A stretch of DNA of 64,000 nt, taken from positions 206,311 to 270,310 of the forward strand of contig CACXPG010000003.1 of the NCBI GenBank assembly GCA_902769525.1, given 5' to 3'. Position numbers and translations under genes: made by a program. The notes below the pieces were generated by a model. The model had not been told where the DNA came from, did no database searches, and saw nothing but the letters and a program-made list of their open reading frames with translations. The stretch's first letter is position 1; each line of letters begins with the position of its first letter. Below, piece by piece: positions 10,550 to 19,470 of this stretch. The DNA comes from an uncultured Bacteroidia bacterium (GTDB taxonomy: Bacteria > Bacteroidota > Bacteroidia > Bacteroidales > UBA932).

Positions 10550-11431
10550 ATGAATATGAAACTCATTAAATACGGATTCGGATTATTGCTTTCTGTATTG
10601 CTCGTAACATCTTGCGCATCAAAATGGCCTGAGTATAAGGTAACGAACGAGGATGTTTCATGGTACACGGATGCTGTAGGCTTCGGTATGGACGAGGATG
10701 AGACTCCGATAGTCGTTAAAATACAGAGAGGTGTTGCTAATGAGGCTTTGGAAGTTCCAATCACCCTCACAGATGAATATGGTGTTTACAGTGTTTCTCC
10801 TTCAAAGGTTAGCTTTGCTGCCGGTGAATATGAAAAGACTGTGACTTTGACCTATGATTATTCTTCCCTTGTGCCTGGTACTGAATATATCTTCAAGCTT
10901 AGCTTCAACGAGAATCTTGCCGGACACGGAAGTTACAGCGTAATTGAAGGTAACGGAAAGATGCTCCTCGAGTATGAAGACTATGCTGCAGGCTGGTATT
11001 CAGGACGTTATGAAGTTAATACTGCCGTTATGGCTTTCGAATGGATCGATGGACCTTATGTATCAGACCTGGATAGCGACGAGTGGATTCTTCAGAGAGC
11101 AAAAGGTACAACTGCTTACTACAAGATGATTCTTTATGACGAGAATGCTTATGTAGAAATCAAGAATCCTGGAGACGGTTCAATTGTTTGCGACAAGTAC
11201 CCTGGATACAATGATTTTGCTACCAAGTGGGCTAGCCTTAAGCTTGAATGGGATTTCACCCACAAAGGCAATGCTTACCATCAGGAAACTAGAATGAACA
11301 ATAGTGAGATTTCCTGCTCAGGAGAAGAACTCGTAAGCGGTGACTACATCGAGCTCGAAGGCTGGAACTCAAAGAACGGTTCCTATTTCAGTGGCGGCTA
11401 CAACATGTATGTAGACTACGACGTTCTCTAG
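10550..11431 (+). CDS. Third lipoprotein of the SusC/SusD locus, SusE-position, unknown ligand
   Basis: A 293-residue lipoprotein (lipobox TSC at about residues 20-22 from the first ATG; a second ATG at 10556 is equally possible). Residues about 45-125 look like a Calx-beta or Ig-like beta domain (PIVVKIQRG, VPITLTDEYG, KTVTLTYDY). The rest is Trp/Tyr-rich and shows no family I recognise. Its position, 24 bases after SusD and before a terminator, is that of SusE/SusF-type surface-binding accessory proteins, so a role in capturing the same substrate is likely but unproven. Confidence 0.75.
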   Translation: MNMKLIKYGFGLLLSVLLVTSCASKWPEYKVTNEDVSWYTDAVGFGMDEDETPIVVKIQRGVANEALEVPITLTDEYGVYSVSPSKVSFAAGEYEKTVTLTYDYSSLVPGTEYIFKLSFNENLAGHGSYSVIEGNGKMLLEYEDYAAGWYSGRYEVNTAVMAFEWIDGPYVSDLDSDEWILQRAKGTTAYYKMILYDENAYVEIKNPGDGSIVCDKYPGYNDFATKWASLKLEWDFTHKGNAYHQETRMNNSEISCSGEELVSGDYIELEGWNSKNGSYFSGGYNMYVDYDVL

Positions 11432-11453
11432 TAGAATATCACTAACTAAAGGT

Positions 11454-11483
11454 AAGGCTGGCCTTCTGGTCAGCCTTTCTTTT
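11454..11483 (+). terminator. Terminator of the SusC/SusD/lipoprotein operon
   Basis: AAGGCTGGCC (11454-11463) pairs with GGTCAGCCTT (11468-11477), allowing one G-T pair, with a TTCT loop and a T-rich tail. Confidence 0.88.
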
Positions 11484-11502
11484 TGCCGCTTGTTTCGGGG
11501 TT

Positions 11503-11533
11503 TTTGCTTTAGGCATTATTATTGCTATATTTG
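11503..11533 (+). promoter_or_regulatory. Consensus Bacteroides-type promoter of the M64 peptidase gene
   Basis: TTTG at 11503-11506, a 19-base spacer and TATATTTG at 11526-11533 match both promoter elements exactly. Transcription should begin near 11539. This shows that the TTG at 11522, which would give a longer reading frame, cannot be the start codon. Confidence 0.8.
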
Positions 11534-11569
11534 TATTTATATAATTGCGATTGTAACATACAAAACGAT

Positions 11570-13684
11570 ATGACAATGAGAACAACACTCAGAAGAACAA
11601 GACTGGCAGCCTTTATGGCAACAGTCGGCATTATTTCCCTGATAGCTGTATCCTGCGGAGGCGGAGGCAAGGGAGGTGATAAACCAGGGCCAGCTCCAAC
11701 TACAGAAAATCTAAGTGTAAGCCCGACAACTCTCACTTTGGCTGGAGGTGCTTCAGCACAGATAAGCATAAGCTCTAATGTAGCCTGGACAGTAACTGCT
11801 CCAAGCGGATATACTGCAACACCTGCCAGCGGAAGCAACAACGGCACAGTGACAGTAAAAGCATCTGCAACAGCAGCAGGCGGAACTCTTACCGTAAAGG
11901 GAAAGAGCAAGTCTGTAAGCGTTACCATTTCAGCTCCTTCAGCTGCTGCAATAACCCTTGAGCCTGAAGCTGTCACCATACCTTCAACTGCAGGAAACGC
12001 CACTTTCAAGGTAAACTGCACAGGAAGCTGGACTATTACATTGCCTAACCCTAAACCAGCCTGGCTTACAAGTGTAACTCCTTCCAGTGGAAATGGAAAC
12101 GGCACCGTTACCATCAACACCGCCAACTATACAGATAAGGTAAAGGGACAGACTTTCCTTACCGTCAAGAGCGGTGCCAACACAAAGTATCTGACTATCA
12201 TCAAGGAAGCTGCTCCTAACATTGCTCCTACAAAGCCTACAGGCCTCAAGCCTTCAGGCTCAAATGTAGAGACTATCACAACCTTCTCCTGGACCGCTTC
12301 TACAGACGGCAACAACGACAAGATCAAGTACACTGTTATGCTCTCGGAGGATAATGTAAACTGGAGATCTTTCGACCCGATCGAAGCTACATCTGTGATG
12401 AACGAGGAAGAGCTTCAGAAGAACACCACTTATTATTACAAGGTTGTCGCCGACGACGGATTTGAAGGCGGAAAGACAGAAAGCGACGTGGTTACTTTCA
12501 CCACCGGATCCACCAAGTCCTACTGGGCAGACGGTGAGGTGAAGCTCTATGAGGTCAATTCAGACGGCTCTATAACTGAAGTAACAGAGACTTCAAGACC
12601 ATTCAAGCTCATATATACCGGAGACGGCTACACCCAGGATCTGTTTAAATATGGCGGACAGTTTGACCAGGAAATAGACAAGGGTATCAAGGCCCTGTTC
12701 CAGGTTGAGCCATACAAGTACTATTACTACTACTTTGCCGTCTATAAGGTTGCCGCATATTCCAAAGAAGCAGGCATGAGTTCAGGAGCCACTGAATGGG
12801 AAAACGCTTCCACAAAGATAAACACCAAGTTCAAGTGTTCCTGGGCGGGAGGAAACTCCACCGGCATCGGATGCGACACCAGAACAGTTGAATTATACGC
12901 AGCAAAATGCTTTGGCGTCGAATATGACGGAGGCGTTGCTATCAGAACCAAGCTTAGCTGGTCCCCTATCAGCGTCATCATCAATGCAGACCAGTATGCC
13001 GGAACAAACATCTGGTCTTCAGGAATGGACGGAATGAAAATGGTTTCCATTGCCCAAACCCCTGCAAGACATCCATCTTCCGGTTCATACGGAGGATTTG
13101 AATATACCCTTCGCCATGAGTATGGCGGACATGGAATCGGTCTGCTCGGTGACGAGTATGTATATTACAACACTACTGCTTATCCTTACGACAATCAGTC
13201 TACATTCCGTTACTGGCAGGGTATCGGAGCTTATGCAAATACCTATCTTCCTCAGTGGGATGCCACTAACAGTGCATGGTACTCAGATTACGATCATTGC
13301 AACCTCGGTCTTACACCAACCGTTGAAGGTGCTAACTGGAAGACTTTTGCCGATATGACTGAAACCTACGGAGCCTGCAACATTAACCTCCATGCCGGAA
13401 GTGCAACTTATGGAGTAGGTATCTACCGTTCGGAGAACGGCAGCTGTATGATAAACAACATTCCTCACTTCAACACATTCAGCCGTTGGAAGATTTATTG
13501 CAGAATCAAGATTACTGCGGGAGAAACCCCTACCGTTGAGGATTTCGTCGCTCACGATTTTGACAAGACAAACAGCTACAGTTCTGCTGCTCCTAGCACG
13601 AAGGGCGCAACCCCTAACCAGAAGAGATGTGAGGGTCCTATCCTGATCGACCCATACCACAAGAAACCTTACAAGATGAGATAA
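11570..13684 (+). CDS. Surface or secreted metallopeptidase lipoprotein, M64 (IgA peptidase-like) family
   Basis: A 704-residue lipoprotein (lipobox Cys29 followed by a Gly-rich tether). Two Ig-like domains of the BACON type occupy about residues 40-105 and 115-200 (each with the SVT/LTIxxEA pattern), then a fibronectin-III-like domain (about 205-310), then a catalytic domain. The zinc site is H516-E-Y-G-G-H521 followed by D528-E-Y, the arrangement of the M64 family but with three, not two, residues between HE and H. M64 enzymes cleave proteins such as immunoglobulin A in some pathogens; here the substrate is unknown. The start at 11570 is chosen because the promoter overlaps the longer frame; 11576 is an alternative. 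Own promoter and terminator. Confidence 0.85.
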   Translation: MTMRTTLRRTRLAAFMATVGIISLIAVSCGGGGKGGDKPGPAPTTENLSVSPTTLTLAGGASAQISISSNVAWTVTAPSGYTATPASGSNNGTVTVKASATAAGGTLTVKGKSKSVSVTISAPSAAAITLEPEAVTIPSTAGNATFKVNCTGSWTITLPNPKPAWLTSVTPSSGNGNGTVTINTANYTDKVKGQTFLTVKSGANTKYLTIIKEAAPNIAPTKPTGLKPSGSNVETITTFSWTASTDGNNDKIKYTVMLSEDNVNWRSFDPIEATSVMNEEELQKNTTYYYKVVADDGFEGGKTESDVVTFTTGSTKSYWADGEVKLYEVNSDGSITEVTETSRPFKLIYTGDGYTQDLFKYGGQFDQEIDKGIKALFQVEPYKYYYYYFAVYKVAAYSKEAGMSSGATEWENASTKINTKFKCSWAGGNSTGIGCDTRTVELYAAKCFGVEYDGGVAIRTKLSWSPISVIINADQYAGTNIWSSGMDGMKMVSIAQTPARHPSSGSYGGFEYTLRHEYGGHGIGLLGDEYVYYNTTAYPYDNQSTFRYWQGIGAYANTYLPQWDATNSAWYSDYDHCNLGLTPTVEGANWKTFADMTETYGACNINLHAGSATYGVGIYRSENGSCMINNIPHFNTFSRWKIYCRIKITAGETPTVEDFVAHDFDKTNSYSSAAPSTKGATPNQKRCEGPILIDPYHKKPYKMR

Positions 13685-13705
13685 TTCTTGTGCACTTAAG
13701 TTATT

Positions 13706-13739
13706 AAGGAGAGGCTCAGCGATGGACCTCTCCTTTTTC
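13706..13739 (+). terminator. Terminator of the M64 peptidase gene
   Basis: AAGGAGAGG (13706-13714) pairs perfectly with CCTCTCCTT (13727-13735), followed by Ts. Confidence 0.88.
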
Positions 13740-13793
13740 TTTATAATAAGTCACGAAGTTGCCCCCTTGAAGAGTGCTTTCAGAGGGGCGGGT

Positions 13794-13827
13794 AAAAAAA
13801 AAAGGGATGGCAGACGCCATCCCTTTT
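13794..13827 (-). terminator. Terminator of the korA-korB-gdhA operon
   Basis: GGGATGGC (13804-13811) pairs with GCCATCCC (13816-13823); on the minus strand the stem is followed by ten Ts. It lies 23 bases after the gdhA stop codon. Confidence 0.92.
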
Positions 13828-13849
13828 AAGATAATCAATTCGTTGAGAA

Positions 13850-15193
<1,344 letters not shown>

Positions 15194-15246
15194 ATAAGTA
15201 TGAATGTTTTAAAAAATTGGTTTGTTATAGTGTGAATGTTAATTTC

Positions 15247-16263
15247 TTATTCTACTGTCCAGGTGGCTCCGCTGTGCAGAAGCTCGTCCATATTGTGGAT
15301 CTTTGCCTTTGCCTTAACTTCGTCCAGCTGGAAATAAATGCTGTCGTCATAGGTCTTGTCAGCCACATCGCGGATGACACCCAGAGCTACAGGGAAGTCA
15401 GGACCCTTCATGTCCACCAGCATTGAGTGGATTCCGAAGTTGTCCTCCTTTGAGTTGTGCACCAGAAGGTCTTTCTCGGTGATGCCGTTTTCTCCAATCT
15501 TTACAACCTTGAGCTTCAGGCCGTCCAGGATAATACCCTTGTCGCGGTCCTTGCCGAAGATCATTGGCTCTCCGTCGCGGAGAACTATGGTGCGGTCGGC
15601 TCTTACGGCGCGGTCTGAAATGTCTGCATGGGTTCCGTTGTTGTAGATCATGCAGTTGACCAGCATCTCCATCACAGAGGTTCCGTCATGCATGGCGGCT
15701 CTTACCATAATCTCCTGGTTGAGGGCAAGCTCACTGTCAAGGCTTCTGGCAAAGAAAGTTCCTCTTGCTCCGAGCACAAGCTCTCCAGGAGTGAAAGGAT
15801 ATTCTATTGTTCCGTAAGGAGAAGTCTTGGTAACCATTCCGAACCTTGAAGTAGGAGAATACTGGCCCTTTGTAAGACCGTAAATCCTGTTGTTGAACAG
15901 AATGATGTTAACGTCTATGTTCCTTCTGATCTCGTGGATGAAATGGTTTCCGCCGATAGCCAGGGCGTCTCCGTCACCGGTCATCTGCCATACGGAAAGC
16001 TTAGGGTTGGCAACCTTCATTCCGGTAGCCAGGGCGCCTGCCCTTCCGTGGATTCCGTGGAAGCCGTAAGTGTTCATGTAGTAAGGGAAACGGCTGGAGC
16101 ATCCGATGCCTGATACAAAGACAAACTGCTCTCTGGTATATCCCCTCTTCTCGCAGATCTCAGGCATAGCCCTGAGAACGGCTGCAAGTATTGCGTGGTC
16201 TCCGCAACCCGGGCACCACTTCACTATCTGGTCGCTTTTGAAATCTTGCTGTGTGTATTTCAT
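15247..16263 (-). CDS. korB: 2-oxoacid (probably 2-oxoglutarate):ferredoxin oxidoreductase, beta subunit
   Basis: A 338-residue thiamine-diphosphate-binding subunit. WCPGCGDH (Cys17, Cys20) begins the iron-sulfur/TPP region; GDGDALAIGGNH starts at residue 96 and is the TPP/Mg motif; FNNRIYGLTKGQYSPTS follows at about 123-139. With the alpha subunit it converts 2-oxoglutarate, CoA and oxidised ferredoxin to succinyl-CoA, CO2 and reduced ferredoxin. The gene starts 16 bases after korA and, unusually for this window, has a GGAGG seven bases before the ATG. Confidence 0.9.
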   Translation of the reverse strand: MKYTQQDFKSDQIVKWCPGCGDHAILAAVLRAMPEICEKRGYTREQFVFVSGIGCSSRFPYYMNTYGFHGIHGRAGALATGMKVANPKLSVWQMTGDGDALAIGGNHFIHEIRRNIDVNIILFNNRIYGLTKGQYSPTSRFGMVTKTSPYGTIEYPFTPGELVLGARGTFFARSLDSELALNQEIMVRAAMHDGTSVMEMLVNCMIYNNGTHADISDRAVRADRTIVLRDGEPMIFGKDRDKGIILDGLKLKVVKIGENGITEKDLLVHNSKEDNFGIHSMLVDMKGPDFPVALGVIRDVADKTYDDSIYFQLDEVKAKAKIHNMDELLHSGATWTVE

Positions 16264-16270
16264 GATAATT

Positions 16271-16275
16271 CCTCC
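16271..16275 (-). promoter_or_regulatory. Shine-Dalgarno sequence before korB
   Basis: On the minus strand GGAGG is followed by seven bases and the korB ATG. It is one of only three such sites in the window, where nearly all starts lack one. Confidence 0.6.
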
Positions 16276-16279
16276 GCGA

Positions 16280-18109
16280 TTAAAGTGCCTTTACTGCGTC
16301 CACAATCTCGTGAACCATAAATGGCTGACCCTGTACTTTATTGAGCTGCAGATACTTGAACTGAGGAAGCTTTGCTCTCAGATAGTCTGCAAACTGCCCG
16401 CTGTTAAGCTCGCATACAAGAATCTTCTTGTAGTGGCTGAATACTTCTGCGGTATTCTTTGGCAGCGGGTTGATATAGTCGAACTGGGCAAAGCCCACGC
16501 TCTTTCCTTCTTCCAGAAGCTGTGAAGCTGCGGTGTAGAGATGGCCGTAAGTTCCGCCCCATCCTACAAGCAGCACGTCTGCCTCCTTCTGTCCGTAAAC
16601 CTCGAGTTCAGGAATGCAGTCTGCAACCTTTGCAAGTTTGGTCGCACGGTTTCTTACCATCATCTCGTGAACCTCAGGATCAGAAGATACGGCTCCGGCC
16701 GGACTCTTCTCCAGACCGCCTACCCTATGCTCCAGACCAGGTGTTCCAGGAATCGCCCACTTTCTGACGAAGGTCTCGGCGTCTCTCTCGAACGGCTTGA
16801 ACTTACCCTCGCACTCGGTAATGATCGGAGGGTTGATTGCAGGATAGTCCGCCATTGAAGGAATCTTCCAAGGCTCGCTTCCGTTTCCAAGATAACCCTC
16901 AGACAGGAAGACTACAGGCATCATGTGCTCCATTGCAAATTTTGCAGCGTAGAATGCTGCCCTGAAGCAGTCTGACGGAGTTCTTGCAGCCATTACCATA
17001 ACCGGGCACTCGCCGTTTCTTCCGTAAAGTGCCTGGGCAAGGTCTGTCTGCTCTGTCTTGGTAGGGATACCGGTGGAAGGGCCGCTGCGCTGAACATCCA
17101 CAACAACCAGCGGGAGCTCGGCGATTACTGCAAGACCCAAAGCCTCGCTCTTGAGGGAAAGGCCAGGGCCGGAAGTAGTGGTAACTGCCATGTTGCCAGC
17201 ATAGGCGGCACCGATGGAAGTGCAGATTCCGGATATCTCGTCCTCGCACTGCATTGTCTTCACGCCCAGATTCTTGTGGATTGCAAGCTCTTCCAGGATA
17301 GCAGTTGCTGGAGTGATAGGATAAGATCCCACGAACATAGGTCTTCCGCTCTTTTCAGAAGCGGCGATAAGACCCCAAGCCGTTGCCTGGTTTCCGTTGA
17401 TGCTGCGGTAAACACCCTTGTCGAGCTTTGCCGGCTCTACAGTGTAGGTGTTTCCTATTGCGTGAGTATTGTGAGCGTAGTTGTAACCATCGTTGAGAAC
17501 CTTGATGTTAGGCTCGATAAGATCCGGTTTCTTGGCAAACTTCTTTCTCAGGTACTGCTCCGTGAAATGAAGCGGACGGTTGAACATGAAATAGCACATT
17601 CCAAGAGTGAAGATGTTCTTGCATCTTACTATGGACTTGAGATCCATTCCGCTGTCTTTCAGGCTCTCCTTGGTTAAGGAAGTAATAGGAGCCCAGATAA
17701 TGTTATAGTCCTGAAGATTAAGTTCTTCAACAGGATCCATTGTCTTGAAGCCGGCCTTCTGCAGACCCTGCTCGTCAAAGGAATCCTGGTCCAGAATAAT
17801 GCTTCCGCCAGGTTTAGCGAACTTGGCGTTTGCCATAAGTGCGGCAGGGTTCATAGATACGAGAACGTCCGCAAGATCACCAGGAGTCTTGACATCGCTC
17901 TGACCTATATGCACTTGAAAACCGGATACACCTGATACGGTGCCCTGTGGAGCTCTGATTTCAGCTGGATAATCCGGGAATGTAGATATCTCATTACCGT
18001 ACAGTGCAGAAGCGTCTGCGAACAAAGTACCTGTGAGCTGCATTCCATCGCCGGAGTCACCGGTAAAACGGATTACCACATCTTTTACGTCAACCACTTT
18101 ACGTTCCAT
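16280..18109 (-). CDS. korA: 2-oxoacid (probably 2-oxoglutarate):ferredoxin oxidoreductase, fused gamma-alpha subunit
   Basis: A 609-residue protein in which the gamma domain (about 10-190, with RFTGDSGDGMQLTG near the N-terminus) is joined to the alpha pyrimidine-binding domain (from about residue 215, with GSYPITPATAILEEL) and the C-terminal domain II. This fusion is the usual Bacteroidales form. No ferredoxin-like delta subunit gene is adjacent. 2-Oxoglutarate is the best guess because gdhA follows, but branched-chain or other 2-oxoacids cannot be excluded. First gene of korA-korB-gdhA, with a good promoter upstream. Confidence 0.9.
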   Translation of the reverse strand: MERKVVDVKDVVIRFTGDSGDGMQLTGTLFADASALYGNEISTFPDYPAEIRAPQGTVSGVSGFQVHIGQSDVKTPGDLADVLVSMNPAALMANAKFAKPGGSIILDQDSFDEQGLQKAGFKTMDPVEELNLQDYNIIWAPITSLTKESLKDSGMDLKSIVRCKNIFTLGMCYFMFNRPLHFTEQYLRKKFAKKPDLIEPNIKVLNDGYNYAHNTHAIGNTYTVEPAKLDKGVYRSINGNQATAWGLIAASEKSGRPMFVGSYPITPATAILEELAIHKNLGVKTMQCEDEISGICTSIGAAYAGNMAVTTTSGPGLSLKSEALGLAVIAELPLVVVDVQRSGPSTGIPTKTEQTDLAQALYGRNGECPVMVMAARTPSDCFRAAFYAAKFAMEHMMPVVFLSEGYLGNGSEPWKIPSMADYPAINPPIITECEGKFKPFERDAETFVRKWAIPGTPGLEHRVGGLEKSPAGAVSSDPEVHEMMVRNRATKLAKVADCIPELEVYGQKEADVLLVGWGGTYGHLYTAASQLLEEGKSVGFAQFDYINPLPKNTAEVFSHYKKILVCELNSGQFADYLRAKLPQFKYLQLNKVQGQPFMVHEIVDAVKAL

Positions 18110-18160
18110 AATAAACGATTCGCGAATAGAAATACTTTCAATTAATCACTAAAATATTTT

Positions 18161-18192
18161 CAAATATAGACAATCTTTCAACCCTAAACAAT
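18161..18192 (-). promoter_or_regulatory. Promoter of korA-korB-gdhA
   Basis: On the minus strand ATTG (18192-18189), a 20-base spacer, then TATATTTG (18168-18161). The predicted leader is about 45 bases. Confidence 0.65.
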
Positions 18193-18234
18193 AAAATCAA
18201 GATAATTTTTAAACAAACCCGTCAACAGCCACAT

Positions 18235-18270
18235 AAAAAAGGTACGGCCTGATTTTTCAAGCCGTACCTT
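18235..18270 (-). terminator. Terminator of the nadK-uppS-bamA-skp operon
   Basis: GGTACGGC (18241-18248) pairs with GCCGTACC (18261-18268), extended by A/T pairs; on the minus strand a run of six Ts follows. It is 22 bases after the last skp-like stop codon. Confidence 0.9.
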
Positions 18271-18291
18271 TAAATATTTTTGAGTTGTTTT

Positions 18292-18843
18292 TTACTGGAA
18301 CTGAGTAGGCTGAGTCTTGCTTGCAGGAATGCCGAGCTCTGCCTTTACCAGAGGAAGCAGATTTACTGTATTTGCCTCGTCGATGTAGATAATGGCGCCG
18401 GTAGCAAGGTCAAAAACATAAGCAAGACCCTGTGCCTTTGCAACCTTGTCAATAGCGTCCTGAGCTTTCTTCATCACAGGAGAAAGGAGAGTTTCCTGGC
18501 GTGAGCTGAAATCCTGCTCGGCCTGCTGCTGGAACTGGCGGATACGCTGAATCAGACTGTTGAGTTCGTCTTCCTTGGTCTTCTTTATAGACTCGTTCCA
18601 GGTAGAAACCTTCTCGTTGTATTCCTTTACCTTTGCTTCATAATCTGTATTCATAGAGTTCAGAGTCTCGTTGAGTTCCTTTCCGAAAGCCTGAAGCTTT
18701 GTGAAAGCCTCGTCCCTCTCAGGCATGAGAGCAACTATTTCCTGTGAATTGATGTGGCCGAATTTCTGGGCGCTGGCCTTGGTTGGCATAAAGGCTGCAA
18801 CTGCAATTACAGAAGCAACCAGCAACTTGATTGTCTTTTTCAT
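18292..18843 (-). CDS. OmpH/Skp-family periplasmic chaperone, second copy
   Basis: A 183-residue exported protein with a signal peptide (about 1-25, ASAQ) and the OmpH fold: an N-terminal beta strand (KFGHINSQEIV), a long Lys/Glu/Gln-rich helical hairpin (about 45-130) and a C-terminal strand region (AYVFDLATGAIIYID). Skp trimers hold unfolded outer-membrane proteins on their way to BamA. It is the last gene of the operon, 28 bases after its paralogue. Confidence 0.88.
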   Translation of the reverse strand: MKKTIKLLVASVIAVAAFMPTKASAQKFGHINSQEIVALMPERDEAFTKLQAFGKELNETLNSMNTDYEAKVKEYNEKVSTWNESIKKTKEDELNSLIQRIRQFQQQAEQDFSSRQETLLSPVMKKAQDAIDKVAKAQGLAYVFDLATGAIIYIDEANTVNLLPLVKAELGIPASKTQPTQFQ

Positions 18844-18871
18844 ATTATTAACTTTTACAAATTTGAATTAT

Positions 18872-19399
18872 CTATTTTACTGTAGGATAGACACTTATCA
18901 CCTGGCTTGAAAGATCTGCCGCAGAAGCTGCGTAAACTACTCCGCCTGATGTCGCAATGTCAATTATAAGCATATATCCGCCCTTCTCGGCCACAATGTC
19001 TATAGCCTTCTGGACCTTTTCCTTTATAGGGTCAACAAGTTCCTGGCTCTTCTTCTGCATCAGTCCGTCCTGTCCGAAGTACTGCTGCTGCTTCTGCTTG
19101 GCGGCCTTTTCCTTGCTGATTATCTCTTCTTCTTTTGCCTGCCTCTGCGATGCGCTCAGAGAGGCTTTCTGCTTCTGGTAGGTATTGTAAAGTTTCTCAA
19201 TCTCAGCGTAATCCTTCTTGACAGCCTCTTGATACTGGTTGCCCAGAGCCTGAAGCTTGTCTGTAGCCACCTTGTATTCCGGGATGGCGTTAAGGATTGT
19301 TTCGGTATTCACGTAACCGCACTTTTGCGGAACATTCTGAGCCGATGCCTGAAGGCATACGATCAACGATGCAACTGCCAAAACAAATAACTTTTTCAT
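18872..19399 (-). CDS. OmpH/Skp-family periplasmic chaperone, first copy
   Basis: A 175-residue exported protein with a signal peptide (about 1-20, ASAQ), the strand KCGYVNTETILNAIPEY and a long coiled-coil hairpin (about 45-125) typical of Skp, ending in a beta segment MLIIDIATSGGVVY. It lies 71 bases after bamA and has a perfect AGGAGG seven bases before its ATG, an exception in this window. It presumably delivers outer-membrane proteins to the BamA encoded just upstream. Confidence 0.88.
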   Translation of the reverse strand: MKKLFVLAVASLIVCLQASAQNVPQKCGYVNTETILNAIPEYKVATDKLQALGNQYQEAVKKDYAEIEKLYNTYQKQKASLSASQRQAKEEEIISKEKAAKQKQQQYFGQDGLMQKKSQELVDPIKEKVQKAIDIVAEKGGYMLIIDIATSGGVVYAASAADLSSQVISVYPTVK

Positions 19400-19406
19400 A
19401 ACATTT

Positions 19407-19412
19407 CCTCCT
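19407..19412 (-). promoter_or_regulatory. Shine-Dalgarno sequence before the first skp-like gene
   Basis: Minus strand AGGAGG, seven bases, ATG at 19399. Confidence 0.65.
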
Positions 19413-19470
19413 GTCTTTAGAAACTGTTTTCTAGAATATGCAATGCGTTATTCAAATACCTTGCCGTTTT

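Noticed and set aside
11522..11569. Sixteen-codon N-terminal extension of the M64 peptidase from a TTG
   Set aside because: The TTG overlaps the -7 box of a consensus promoter, so it cannot be in the mRNA; the extension also spoils the signal peptide.
13761..13790. A third, bulged hairpin between the M64 and gdhA terminators
   Set aside because: The stem needs a bulge and has no T-tract; two better terminators already serve both genes.
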